Shown in pieces: positions 52,245 to 61,316 of a stretch of DNA of 64,000 nucleotides. The position numbers were made by a program, and so were the translations under genes. This DNA is from Pseudomonas sp. MYb118 (GTDB lineage Bacteria; Pseudomonadota; Gammaproteobacteria; Pseudomonadales; Pseudomonadaceae): assembly GCF_040947875.1 (NCBI RefSeq), contig NZ_JBFRXN010000002.1:2480001-2544000 (forward strand), in the 5' to 3' direction. The notes below the pieces were generated by a model. The model had not been told where the DNA came from. It searched no databases and worked only from the letters and a program-made list of their open reading frames with translations. The first letter of the stretch is position 1, and every line of letters begins with the position of its first letter.

Positions 52245-54017
52245 ATGAATGGTTCTGCTGAACTCACCACGCTTGCCATCAGCAATCGCCGATACAGTGA
52301 GGTTGATCAGCAGAAATCAGCGGGAGCCACCTACACCCCCCCGGATTTCGCCGCTTTTGTGGCCGATCAGATGGTTTCAGCGGCGCAACTACCCGAACAG
52401 GGCGAAATCCGTGTGCTGGATCCTGCGGCCGGAACCGGTTCCCTCCTTGCGGCACTCCTGAATCGTCTGCCTGCAGATGTTCTGGGCCGCGTGAGCGTTG
52501 TTGGCTATGACACCGATCCCGGCGCTGTGGAGCGTGCATCCGCTCGGCTTCGACAGGCGTTCCCGGACGTGCGAATTCTGATCGAAGAAAAAGATTTCCT
52601 GGACCATGTGTTGAGCCTCAACGGCGATGCAGATCTATTTTCCGATCCTCAGTCAGCTCCGATGACGTTTGATTTGGTGATCGCGAACCCGCCTTATGTT
52701 CGTACCCAAATCATGGGCACCGGGCAGGCACAGCAGTTGGCTCAGAGTTTTGGGCTGACGGGGAGGGTGGATCTGTATTACCCGTTCCTGCTGGGAATCT
52801 CCCAGGTTTTATCGCCGGACGGGGTAACAGGCATTATTACCTCCAATCGTTTCATGACCACGAAATCAGGGCAGGCTGTCAGGAGAGCGCTGCTCTCAAG
52901 ATTCGAGATTAAACATGTCTGGGATTTCGGCGATACCAAGCTTTTTGATGCCGCTGTATTGCCTGCTGTCTTGTTGGCGCAGGGGATCAGGAAAGAACGG
53001 GAACCTTGTGTTGAGGGCGTAGCTTTTTCAACAATATATGAATCCAAGGAAAGCGCCTCGACCACTGTCTCGGACGCTTTCGAAGCAATTGCAATGAACG
53101 ATAATTCGATTGTGTCGATTGCGGATGGGCGAAACTTCCTGGTGCGCCATGGCCTGCTTGATAATGGTGATCATGCTGAAGGCGTATGGCGTATTTCAAC
53201 TGAATCAAGCGATCAATGGCTTGCAGTTGTAAATCAAAATACCTGGAACACTTTTCGCCGGGTCGGGAAGATTCGCGTAGGCGTCAAATCAACGGCTGAT
53301 AAAGTATTCGTTCGCAGCGATTGGTCTGATTTGCCAGGGGGGCGTCCGGAGCTCCTTCGCCCGTTGATCACGCGCTACTGTGCTCGTCAGTTCAAAGCCT
53401 GCGTTCCGAGCAAGGCGAAAAACATAAAAGAGATCATGTATCCCCATGAATCTACTTCAACGGGTCGAAAGGCCGTAGATTTGCGCCTGTACCCGAAAGC
53501 AGCCCGTTATCTTGAATCGCACCGGCATGTGCTCGAGGCTCGGAGTTATGTGATCAAGGCAGGTCGAGCCTGGTACGAACTCTGGGTCCCTCAAGACCCG
53601 GCCGCCTGGTCGTCACCCAAGATTGTTTTTCCCGACATCTCCGAGCGGCCAACCTTCTGGATGGATACAGAGGGGGGAATTGTTAATGGCGAGTGCTACT
53701 GGATTCAGTGTGAGCGCGAAGATGAAAATGATCTGCTCTGGCTGGCATTGGCCGTGGCTAATTCGACATTCATCGAGGCGTTCTACGATCATCGTTTCAA
53801 TAACAAGCTCTACGCGGGTAGACGGCGTTTCATTACGCAGTATGTAGAACTGTTCCCGTTGCCGGACCCGGCCAGAAAGGAAACTCAGGCGATCATTAAT
53901 CTGGCCAAGGCCATTCATGAAGAACTCCCGTCGAGCACGGCAGATCAGAAAATCTCTGAACTGAACGCGCTCGTTTGGAAGGTGTTCGGATTAGATCCCG
54001 AAGAAGTCGCGGGGTAG
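52245..54017 (+). CDS. Type II N6-adenine DNA methyltransferase
   Basis: 590 residues from the ATG at 52245 (GGGA nine bases upstream); an ATG at 52236 would add three. SAM-binding motif I VLDPAAGTGSLLAAL at about 57-71 and catalytic NPPY at 148-151 (gamma-class N6A-MTase). A long C-terminal region from about 330 is the target recognition domain (QWLAVVNQNTWNTFRRVGKI). It modifies the recognition site of the adjacent endonuclease. The gene overlaps the convergent nuclease gene by 27 bases at the 3' ends. The 516 bp between 51729 and 52244 hold the C4-like leader and no other gene. Confidence 0.88.
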   Translation: MNGSAELTTLAISNRRYSEVDQQKSAGATYTPPDFAAFVADQMVSAAQLPEQGEIRVLDPAAGTGSLLAALLNRLPADVLGRVSVVGYDTDPGAVERASARLRQAFPDVRILIEEKDFLDHVLSLNGDADLFSDPQSAPMTFDLVIANPPYVRTQIMGTGQAQQLAQSFGLTGRVDLYYPFLLGISQVLSPDGVTGIITSNRFMTTKSGQAVRRALLSRFEIKHVWDFGDTKLFDAAVLPAVLLAQGIRKEREPCVEGVAFSTIYESKESASTTVSDAFEAIAMNDNSIVSIADGRNFLVRHGLLDNGDHAEGVWRISTESSDQWLAVVNQNTWNTFRRVGKIRVGVKSTADKVFVRSDWSDLPGGRPELLRPLITRYCARQFKACVPSKAKNIKEIMYPHESTSTGRKAVDLRLYPKAARYLESHRHVLEARSYVIKAGRAWYELWVPQDPAAWSSPKIVFPDISERPTFWMDTEGGIVNGECYWIQCEREDENDLLWLALAVANSTFIEAFYDHRFNNKLYAGRRRFITQYVELFPLPDPARKETQAIINLAKAIHEELPSSTADQKISELNALVWKVFGLDPEEVAG

Positions 54018-55037
54018 AGGAATCTGAATTTTTCCGTTTTTAACCTTGCCTTCAAAGCGGCGGAAACGGCTGAAGAAATCCTCGCCAGTGACAACGAGCA
54101 AGTGGGTCAACGTCACCGTAACCCCATCGGTGGCCGCATAAAATATGGCATATCGCGTATCGCAATGCCGGGGATGAAATTCGCCAATTTGTTGAATGTC
54201 CAGCTTCCCAAGGCTGCTGGGTTGAACCAGCCCCAGATCAATGGTGGGCGAAGTCTGTAATTTGACCTCAAGGATTTGATGGCGAATATCGGGGAACTGC
54301 CCGTTATCTTCGTAGTTGCTATAACCGAGTTGTTGGCAGATCAGGCGATGAAGCCCCGCGCCGCGATTGCGTTCCTGAGTCCTCCCTGGGTCGGGAAAAG
54401 ACAAGCCGATCAGCGGGGAGAGGCGAGAGAAAATCTCATCAATCGGCAGCAACTTGCCGCTTTCCGGTTCCTGAATCGGGCTCACCGAACGATCAAACGT
54501 CAAACCCGCTCGGACGTGCTGTCGGATAGGCAATGTGTCCTGTTCCGAAACCAGCTCGAGAGACGAAATCCCCACCTCCAGCCGCGCCTGGTACTTGGTT
54601 GTAATCGTACCCGTGGTATCAAGCAAAGCTAACTCTTGCCCGTTGATTACTTTTACGCTGCTGATCGAATCATGCTCGTCGATGTGGATGATCGCGTAGC
54701 GACGGGTAGGCGAAAGCTCCTCATTCCAGATCTGAAGATTCAGTGATTTCTGCGTGTAGATATCAAGCTGCTGCCCGAAGAATCGTGGTTGAGTCTTTTT
54801 GAAAGAGGCAGGAGCAGCGTAACCGAGGGCCTTGCAGACCTCCGTCTTCACGACTTTGGAACGAGTCCGAAGCGCAAGCCCATCCAGGGAGAGACCTCGA
54901 AGGCTTTCATTCAACAACGTCTCGAGTTGCGCAGTCGGAATCCAGTGATCTGCATCGCCAACCTCGATAGGGGTGTAGATATCCAGCCCTGAAAAAGAAA
55001 TGGCGGACTTAAAGTCGAGGTGGTTTTTCTGAGTCAT
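53991..55037 (-). CDS. Type II restriction endonuclease (PD-(D/E)xK)
   Basis: 348 residues, ATG preceded by AAGGATG. The catalytic PD-(D/E)xK motif is P249-D250-x6-E257-V-K259 (FPDIRHQILEVKL), just downstream of RLICQQLGYSNYEDNGQ. The N-terminal 100 residues contain an HTH-like segment (LALRTRSKVVKTEVCKAL). Partner of the convergent N6-adenine methyltransferase. Recognition site unknown and I do not place it in a named nuclease family. Confidence 0.8.
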   Translation of the reverse strand: MTQKNHLDFKSAISFSGLDIYTPIEVGDADHWIPTAQLETLLNESLRGLSLDGLALRTRSKVVKTEVCKALGYAAPASFKKTQPRFFGQQLDIYTQKSLNLQIWNEELSPTRRYAIIHIDEHDSISSVKVINGQELALLDTTGTITTKYQARLEVGISSLELVSEQDTLPIRQHVRAGLTFDRSVSPIQEPESGKLLPIDEIFSRLSPLIGLSFPDPGRTQERNRGAGLHRLICQQLGYSNYEDNGQFPDIRHQILEVKLQTSPTIDLGLVQPSSLGKLDIQQIGEFHPRHCDTRYAIFYAATDGVTVTLTHLLVVTGEDFFSRFRRFEGKVKNGKIQIPLPRDFFGI

Positions 55038-55171
55038 TTGAACATCCTTGAGTCAGCAGTCCGGAACATTGATGTTTGAGTAGCATTGAGATGGGTGGAT
55101 GGAGGGTGTGCGACATGGTTTGTCGTGGGTGGCCCTCAAGGTGGAGCAAACCTTGTAGATGGAGCTTGCAA

Positions 55172-55372
55172 ATGCCGATAAGACCTAGACCTTTCACTTT
55201 TGTCTGTGGCCGTTGTGGCTGGAAGAAGACCGTTGCGCCGCTCAGCGATGCGCTGGGGCCTGGGGATTGGTTTGAGCAGTGTCCGCGGTGCGGCCATCAG
55301 CCACTGGAGATGCGCGCTGCCGGGGTATTCGATGCCCTGTTGGGCGAGTGGCGCTTGCGCTTTCCCAGGTAG
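55172..55372 (+). CDS. Small zinc-ribbon protein
   Basis: 66 residues from the ATG at 55172 with GGAGC upstream; a longer frame upstream lacks a site. Two CxxC pairs, CGRCGWKK and CPRCGHQ, form a zinc ribbon about 25 residues apart. No known partner. It lies between the restriction enzyme gene and the WYL regulator, facing the latter, and may be a small accessory or regulatory protein of the island. Function unknown. Confidence 0.6.
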   Translation: MPIRPRPFTFVCGRCGWKKTVAPLSDALGPGDWFEQCPRCGHQPLEMRAAGVFDALLGEWRLRFPR

Positions 55373-55478
55373 GCCATACACCACGGGGCCTTCAATGACA
55401 CTGCGCCGCACACCCCCGGCCAGGTCGTACAACCGGGTCGCGATAGGCTTCAGGGTCGATTCATTCGGCATGTCGCGT

Positions 55479-56501
55479 TCACACCACCGGCGCGTCAAGT
55501 TCATAAGCGGCCGCCGCACGGCGCAACGCATCGCCGACCTGCTGGCGCAGAGACGCAGGCTCCTGCACCACTAAGGCATCGCCCAGCGACAACACCCACC
55601 AGCGCAACTGCCAGGTATCGGTCACCGTCGCGCTAAGCTGGAAGCCTTGGCCTTGCGGTACAAGCCGCATGTCTTCGCTCAGTGGCGTTTCGCGAATCAG
55701 GCGCGCCTGGAACTCGCTCACCCAGGCCTTGAGCTGGATCTTCTCGGGCGTGCCGAACTGTAAGGCGTCGGTGGCCAGGTAGTGCTGCAGGTCGAACGAT
55801 TCCAGCCCCTGGCAGGGCGAGCCCAATGCCTTCACTGCCTGGAAGCGGTGTACCGCGAATTGGCGGATGTCCGTGTACGGCGCTGCGGTGGCAATGAGGT
55901 AAGTGACAAGCCCGCGCTGCACGATGGCCAGCGGGTTGAGGGTAAGGTCGCTGCGCTTGTCGTTGTGCGCCGAGTAGTACCGGCACTGCACCTGCTGCTC
56001 GCTGATGAGCGCGTGCTGCAGGGCCTCGAGTATCTCGGCCTGGATCTGCGGGGCTTGCAGGTTGAAGTCGGGCCGCACGCTGGCGACTTTGTCGGGCCAG
56101 CGCGCGGCCGGGTTGCCCTCGCCCAGGCCCTTGAGCTTCTGCCGGGCATGTTCGAAACGTGGCTCCAGCACGCTCAGCATGCTGCCGGGAAGCAGTGGTC
56201 GCACGGCATCTTCGACCAGCGCCAGGCTTACCGCCTCGGTCAGGGTGATGCCCTGAAGTTCAACGCTCACCCCAGGCTTCCAATACCAACCGAAGGGCGT
56301 GCCGCCATCGTTGCATTGCAATGGGAATACCAGGGACAAGTCGTTCAGGTCGCGCTCGACCGTGCGCCGGCTCATGACGTAGCCAGCACCGGTCAGGCGC
56401 GCCAGCAGTTCGCTAACGGTGATGCCGGGGGAGCGCTTGGGCAGATGGCGCAGCAGCTCCCATTGGCGGCTCAGTGCGTTGTGGGTCTTGGCTGAAGGCA
56501 A
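55479..56501 (-). CDS. WYL-domain transcriptional regulator (HTH-WYL)
   Basis: 340 residues from a TTG at 56501, with AAGGAAG upstream; a longer frame to a TTG at 56597 and an ATG at 56543 exist but have weaker sites. N-terminal winged HTH (TVSELLARLTGAGYVMSRRT), then a linker, a WYL domain (KRSDLTLNPLAIVQRGLVTY) and a WCX-type C-terminus. WYL regulators often sit next to phage-defence loci (for example BrxR and CapW) and sense nucleic acids or nucleotides. Divergent from the motor operon, which it may control. Confidence 0.85.
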   Translation of the reverse strand: MPSAKTHNALSRQWELLRHLPKRSPGITVSELLARLTGAGYVMSRRTVERDLNDLSLVFPLQCNDGGTPFGWYWKPGVSVELQGITLTEAVSLALVEDAVRPLLPGSMLSVLEPRFEHARQKLKGLGEGNPAARWPDKVASVRPDFNLQAPQIQAEILEALQHALISEQQVQCRYYSAHNDKRSDLTLNPLAIVQRGLVTYLIATAAPYTDIRQFAVHRFQAVKALGSPCQGLESFDLQHYLATDALQFGTPEKIQLKAWVSEFQARLIRETPLSEDMRLVPQGQGFQLSATVTDTWQLRWWVLSLGDALVVQEPASLRQQVGDALRRAAAAYELDAPVV

Positions 56502-56619
56502 GAGTAACTTCCTTGTAGGGTTGGCGGCGTGGCTCCTGGCCATTACTGCAGTCAGTCTGCCTATCGGCGACAAACCTGCAAGCTTTAGTTCGTCCAATAC
56601 CGGAAACCATGGTCAGAAT

Positions 56620-56662
56620 GTGTCGTAGCGAGTGAGCGGTTGTTTCGGGCTGGGTACGACAC
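56620..56662. promoter_or_regulatory. Inverted repeat, candidate WYL operator
   Basis: GTGTCGTA (56620-56627) and TACGACAC (56655-56662), a perfect 8-bp inverted repeat with a 27-bp spacer, in the divergent region between the WYL gene and the 43-residue ORF. Confidence 0.5.
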
Positions 56663-56723
56663 AAGATGACGTGCCCGCTGCGCATGCTTCTAGCACCCCT
56701 CAAGGCAGAAGAGAGAAGCAACC

Positions 56724-56855
56724 ATGTTGAAGAATGCGTTGGCGGCCGTTGGCCTGGCGGTGCTGGTGAAGGCGGGCTACTGCGCGTATTGCCGGTACAA
56801 GGAGATGGAGCGGGAAAATGCGTTTTGGCGCAAGGCGGGGGAGCAGGGGGAATGA
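56724..56855 (+). CDS. Small single-TM protein (43 aa)
   Basis: 43 residues: a hydrophobic N-terminal helix (LAAVGLAVLVKAGYC, with cysteines at 20 and 23) followed by a charged tail (RYKEMERENAFWRKAGEQGE). GAGAGAAG precedes the ATG. Composition and codon use look real for a membrane peptide of the Pseudomonas type, but I recognise no family. The 235 bp up to the AAA gene contain no other gene. Confidence 0.5.
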   Translation: MLKNALAAVGLAVLVKAGYCAYCRYKEMERENAFWRKAGEQGE

Positions 56856-57090
56856 GGGCTTGAGATTTTAGAAAGGGTAGAAGGGCAGGCCTGCTCGTGA
56901 CTTTGGTCGAGGTAGAAATTGTCTTTTGATCATAGTAGGCTCGATAGCACTTTGAAATCAAAATGCCACTTTTGAGCCTTCTGGAAGAAGACTCGGACGG
57001 GGGCGTTGCTCTGCCTCTTCTGCCCTACCTCTTCGAAGCATGGATGCCACCCTATGATGCTCCCGCGCCCATTTCCCGCAGGTTTTCCCC

Positions 57091-58032
57091 ATGCACGATA
57101 ACGCTTCCGGCGCTAACGCGGCGCCACCTCGCGTGTTGGACCCCGCTCGCAACGACCCAAGTTTCACCATAAGGCCTACGCGCTTCACCCTGAACGATGA
57201 CCTGGTGCTGTCGGCCAAGACACGCCTGCAACTGGACGAGTGCCTGGCGCGTCTGCGTTTTCATCGCACCATCTATCAGGACTGGGGGTTCGCTGCGGTC
57301 GACCCCATGGGCATGACCGCCATCCTCAACTTCTACGGCCCACCAGGCACAGGCAAGACACTGTGCGCCGAGGCGCTGGCCGGCCAGTTGGGCCTGCCGT
57401 TCATGGCGCTGGGCATTGCCGAGCTGGAAAGCAAGTTCATGGGCGAAACGGCGCGCAATATCCAGGCCGCCTTCGCCCAGGCGAGGGAGACCGGTGCGCT
57501 GCTGTTCTTCGATGAGGCCGATACGCTGCTCGGCAAGCGCTTGTCGTCGGTTACGCAAGGGGTCGACAACGAAGTCAACGCCATGCGCTCGACCTTGCTC
57601 ATCGAGCTTGAGCGGTACGAGGGCATCGTGGTGTTCGCCACCAACTTCGCGGGTAACTACGACGAAGCGTTCCGCAGCCGGATCGGCTACCACATCGAGT
57701 TCAGCCTTCCGGACCTGGCCGCGCGCGAGCAACTGTGGTCGCGTTTTATGGTGGAGCAGATCCCACTGGATTCGCCCCGTGACCTGCTGCTGACCGAAGC
57801 GGCCTTGCAATCGGAAGGCATGTCGGGGCGCGAAATACGTACCTGCATGCGCCTGGCGTTGCCCAAGGCGCTGCTTGCCGCGGAACAACAAGGCAGCCCG
57901 GCCACCTTGCAACTGAGCCACATTCAGCTGGCCATCGACGAAGTGCAGACCGCCCAGCGGCAGGTCGCCACCCACGCCAACCACGCCATCAAGGATGCCA
58001 AGCGGGCCAAGGCCATGCTGGGTATCGACTGA
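57091..58032 (+). CDS. AAA+ ATPase, first gene of a ZorAB-like operon
   Basis: 313 residues, classic AAA+ module: Walker A GPPGTGKT (83-90), Walker B LLFFDEAD (137-144), sensor 1 N185 in FATNF, arginine finger candidates R195 and R197 in FRSRIGYHIEF. ELESKFMGETARNIQAAF (about 111-128) resembles the pore-loop region of classical AAA unfoldases or remodellers. The C-terminus is a helical lid. ATG has only a modest AGG upstream. The next gene begins 21 bases on, followed by the MotA-like and OmpA-like genes, so it probably energises or remodels that assembly. Family within AAA+ not assigned. Confidence 0.85.
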   Translation: MHDNASGANAAPPRVLDPARNDPSFTIRPTRFTLNDDLVLSAKTRLQLDECLARLRFHRTIYQDWGFAAVDPMGMTAILNFYGPPGTGKTLCAEALAGQLGLPFMALGIAELESKFMGETARNIQAAFAQARETGALLFFDEADTLLGKRLSSVTQGVDNEVNAMRSTLLIELERYEGIVVFATNFAGNYDEAFRSRIGYHIEFSLPDLAAREQLWSRFMVEQIPLDSPRDLLLTEAALQSEGMSGREIRTCMRLALPKALLAAEQQGSPATLQLSHIQLAIDEVQTAQRQVATHANHAIKDAKRAKAMLGID

Positions 58033-58053
58033 CGCCATCAAGAGGACTGATTC

Positions 58054-59325
58054 ATGGGCTTTCTATCGAATTGCTGGAGCGCTATCAAAAGCGTGGGTTC
58101 AACCGTTGTGGGGGCCGTGCGCTCCACGTACGAAGCCGTGCGCGAAAAGGCCAGGGATGCCTTGGACTGGATGGCGACCAAGGCCGAATCGTTCGTGGGC
58201 AAGGTCACCGAGGTGTGGAACAAGGTCAAGCCATTCATCGCCAATGTGGTCCGGCCCGCGCTCAAGGTGGCCGCGGATTGGGCCACCGTTGCGCTGCCGA
58301 CCTTCCCCTGGGTGGCCACGGCCATTCGCGCGTTCGACAAGGCGCTGGAAGCCCTGCTGAACTGGGAAAAGAGCGAGCTGGCGAAGAAGGTCAAGGCTGC
58401 TGTCGAGTGGGCCATCGCCAAGGCCAAGACGCTGCGCGACATCGTGCTGAACGATGCGGAGATGGAGCAGGCGGCCACTCACGAGGAAGTGCTGCGCGAA
58501 GCCCGCGAAGACGTACGCGGCGACGCCCGCCGCGCCCTCGACCTGGCCACTCTGATTACCCAGTACGCGCAGTTGAGCACGCGCATCCAGCAAGTGCTGG
58601 AGAACAACCGCATTGCCGATTTCGACCACTACCTGCGCCTGCGCGCCTCGCAGAAGCTGCTCAAGGAAACCGAACAGCGGCTGATTCGCGCCCAGGACCT
58701 GGAAGCCCTGAACCGTGATGACCTGTTCCTGGTTGAAGTGGCCTCCGAGCTGCTCAAGGCCAAGCCGCAAATCAGTGACGACCAGGCGGTGCGCCTGGAT
58801 GAGGTGATTGAGGTTCGCTTCGGCAAGAAGCTGATTCCGTTCGTGTTCGAAGAGCTGATCATGGCCTGGGGTTGCAACCTCGAACAGCAGGAGAAGGACT
58901 GGAAAACCCTCAGCGAAGCGGTGGCCAAGCTTCAGGTGCAGGAACGTCAGCTGAAAATCAGTATGAACCTCGGCGAGCCTTCTGCCGAAGACAAGGCCGC
59001 CCTGGCCGACATTCAGGCTCGCTTGCCAGGCCTGAAGGCGCAGATGGACGAGCTGCGCAAACGCAACCAGGAAATGCGCAACTACGTGTTCGCCGCCGAG
59101 GGCTTCCTGCAGGTGTTGGAAAAGGAGCCGGAAGACTTCGCCGACGACGCGTACCTGCTTGCGGACAGCCAGCAGGTGGGCATGGTCATCATCGATTGTG
59201 CGCAACACGGCAAGTTGTGGGAGGAGCTCACCGAAGACGAGCAGAGCCTGATCATCGACTTTGCCAACATCTTCGAAGAAGCCAGCCGTGAACGTGCTGC
59301 CCGCCTGGTTGAGGTGTCTGCGTGA
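58054..59325 (+). CDS. Uncharacterised helical protein between the ATPase and ZorA-like channel
   Basis: 423 residues, almost entirely helical. The N-terminal 110 residues are amphipathic and valine/alanine-rich (FLSNCWSAIKSVGSTVVGAV, then ALPTFPWVATAIRAFDKALE), suggestive of membrane association. The middle part is charged helix (about 140-260) and a coiled coil runs near 280-340 (LKAQMDELRKRNQEMRNYV). AGAGGA precedes the ATG. I recognise no domain and no known Zorya component. The 3' end overlaps the next gene as GTGA. Confidence 0.8.
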   Translation: MGFLSNCWSAIKSVGSTVVGAVRSTYEAVREKARDALDWMATKAESFVGKVTEVWNKVKPFIANVVRPALKVAADWATVALPTFPWVATAIRAFDKALEALLNWEKSELAKKVKAAVEWAIAKAKTLRDIVLNDAEMEQAATHEEVLREAREDVRGDARRALDLATLITQYAQLSTRIQQVLENNRIADFDHYLRLRASQKLLKETEQRLIRAQDLEALNRDDLFLVEVASELLKAKPQISDDQAVRLDEVIEVRFGKKLIPFVFEELIMAWGCNLEQQEKDWKTLSEAVAKLQVQERQLKISMNLGEPSAEDKAALADIQARLPGLKAQMDELRKRNQEMRNYVFAAEGFLQVLEKEPEDFADDAYLLADSQQVGMVIIDCAQHGKLWEELTEDEQSLIIDFANIFEEASRERAARLVEVSA

Positions 59326-61304
59326 GTTTTCAAGAGATCCTGACGTTCCTGCTGCCTTCTGCCGATCCGCTGCAGATGTTGTTCGCCGGGTTGATCGGCC
59401 TGCTTTCGCTGCTGACCGTGGTGGCGTTGAAGCGCGGCGCACGCGAGCAGACCTGGGCCAGCCGGTGGAAGGGAGGCGGCCAGGACGACCTGGACGTCGA
59501 ACACGGCTCCCTGCATGAAATCAGCGCTGCGGTGGCCAGCCCTGGCGAACGGATGGCCGAGTACATGCCTGGGATCCTGTTGATCCTGGGTTTGCTGGGC
59601 ACCTTCCTGGGCCTTGGTATCGCCCTGAACAAGGCATCGACCATTCTGGTGGACGCCAATGCCGGTGGCGGCATGGACGATGCCATGAAGAACCTCATGG
59701 GCATGATGGAAGGCCTGGGCACCAAGTTCAAAACCTCGACCTGGGGCATTCTGGCGTTCCTGTTGCTCAAGCTTTATGCCGCACGCAACGGCTACGAGGA
59801 GCGCCGCCTGCGTTGGTGTGTCAAGCAGATGAAGCACGCCTTCGACAGCAGCCGCCAGCAGCGCCAGGAGGAACGCCAGCAGGCGCAGATGGCGCTGCTC
59901 GACACCTTGGCCCGTCTCGACCAGAACATGGCTGCCCAGAACGAGAGCCAGCGCCAGTTGCTGGACTTGCAGAGCCGCCAGTTCAAGCACCATACCGCCA
60001 CGACCCAGCAGGCGCTGACCAACAACCGTTCCAGCATCGACGCGTTGCTGGAGCCGTTGAAGGTGTCGCTGCAGGATCAACAAGCGGGCAACCAGACCCT
60101 GCAAACGTTGTTGCAAGAGCAACAAACCGGTAACCAGACCTTGCAGGCTCTGTTGCAGGCGCAGCAGGCCGGCACCCAGTCGCTGCTCAAGGGCCAGCAG
60201 ACCGGCAGCCAGCATTTGCAAAAGCTGCAAGAGCTGCAAGCGACCGCAAACCAGGCAGGGCAAGCCCTGCTGCAGGAAGCCCAAGCCGGCAGCAAGGTTC
60301 GACAAGACCTGCTGCAAGCCCAGCAAGCCAGCGGCAAGACCTTGGCTACCGCGTTGCCAATGCTGCAAGCCTTAAACGACACCAGCGAGCAAGTGCTGAC
60401 GTCGCTGGGCGGCATCGATGCCCAGTTGCAACAGCATGGCGAGCAGAACCAGGCGCAGCTCGAAGACGCTCGTGCTACGCGCCAGGCCATGGAGCAGTTG
60501 ATCGACAGCAACGCACGCAACCTGGCGGCAATTTCTGGCGCTGCCGAACAGATGGCCAGCGCGGCGAGCACCATCGGTGAATCTGCCGGTGACCTGCAGC
60601 AAGCCATTGCCGACTTCAAGGAAGGTGTCGCCGGTGTGCTGGGCCATTTGAAACAGGACTTGGGCGAGACAATCGGGCTGATGGGTAGCAGCTTCACTGG
60701 CAACATGGAGCAAATGTCGGCCAGCTTGTCTGACGCCACGCAAGGTATCTCCATCGCGGTGAACAACCTGTCGCAGAGCGTCGGCGAGATCATGGATGAC
60801 ATGAAGTCCTCCAACGAGCGCTCGCTGAAGATGCAGGCCACGGCGCTTAGCACGTTCGAGAGTTCCAGCTACACCTTGCAGGAAAAAGTGCAAGGCATGA
60901 CGCACCTGGTGGAGGTGCTGCAAGAGCGGATCACCTCGGGGCTCAAGGCGGTTTCCGAAAGCGGCCGGCGCATGGTCGCTCTCGATGGCCGTTACGACGA
61001 GGTGACGAAACAGGCCGAGTTGGCAGCCAATGAAATCAAGGCGCTGGTCGAGCAGCTCAATGTCATGCAGCAGAGCAGCCCGCTGCAACCTGCGGTGGAT
61101 GCACTGGCGGCGGGGGTGGACATGATCGGTCGTAACCTTCAGGGTATTCAGCAGCATCTGGAAGCACTGGGCACCCTTGCCGAGCGCGGCCAGCAGCGCA
61201 GTACCGACCCCGAGATCACCCAGTCGTTGCGTCAGATCATCGAGCAGCTTCATGTGCTCGACCGCCCGCAGCCGGTGGTGTTGCAGCAAGAAACGGTCGA
61301 GTGA
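59322..61304 (+). CDS. MotA/TolQ/ZorA-like channel with long coiled-coil tail
   Basis: 660 residues from a GTG overlapping the preceding TGA. TM1 about 17-36, TM2 about 82-103 (MPGILLILGLLGTFLGLGIA), TM3 about 137-153 (TSTWGILAFLLLK), the core arrangement of MotA/ExbB/TolQ ion channels. A cytoplasmic tail of almost 500 residues follows, predicted coiled coil. It is rich in glutamine repeats at about 249-342 (LQEQQTGNQTLQ, LQAQQAGTQSLL). This is the architecture of ZorA of Zorya. The OmpA-like gene follows after 12 bases. I leave the symbol empty because known Zorya effectors are missing. Confidence 0.85.
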   Translation: MSFQEILTFLLPSADPLQMLFAGLIGLLSLLTVVALKRGAREQTWASRWKGGGQDDLDVEHGSLHEISAAVASPGERMAEYMPGILLILGLLGTFLGLGIALNKASTILVDANAGGGMDDAMKNLMGMMEGLGTKFKTSTWGILAFLLLKLYAARNGYEERRLRWCVKQMKHAFDSSRQQRQEERQQAQMALLDTLARLDQNMAAQNESQRQLLDLQSRQFKHHTATTQQALTNNRSSIDALLEPLKVSLQDQQAGNQTLQTLLQEQQTGNQTLQALLQAQQAGTQSLLKGQQTGSQHLQKLQELQATANQAGQALLQEAQAGSKVRQDLLQAQQASGKTLATALPMLQALNDTSEQVLTSLGGIDAQLQQHGEQNQAQLEDARATRQAMEQLIDSNARNLAAISGAAEQMASAASTIGESAGDLQQAIADFKEGVAGVLGHLKQDLGETIGLMGSSFTGNMEQMSASLSDATQGISIAVNNLSQSVGEIMDDMKSSNERSLKMQATALSTFESSSYTLQEKVQGMTHLVEVLQERITSGLKAVSESGRRMVALDGRYDEVTKQAELAANEIKALVEQLNVMQQSSPLQPAVDALAAGVDMIGRNLQGIQQHLEALGTLAERGQQRSTDPEITQSLRQIIEQLHVLDRPQPVVLQQETVE

Positions 61305-61316
61305 AGGTAACGGGCG

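Noticed and set aside
52015..52248. 77-residue plus-strand frame before the methyltransferase
   Set aside because: No ribosome site, no family, and it overlaps the methyltransferase start region; a small hairpin (GTGGCT/AGCCAC, 52017-52034) lies at its start.
56963..57172. 69-residue plus-strand frame overlapping the AAA ATPase start
   Set aside because: Overlaps the ATPase gene in another frame and lacks a Shine-Dalgarno or domain.
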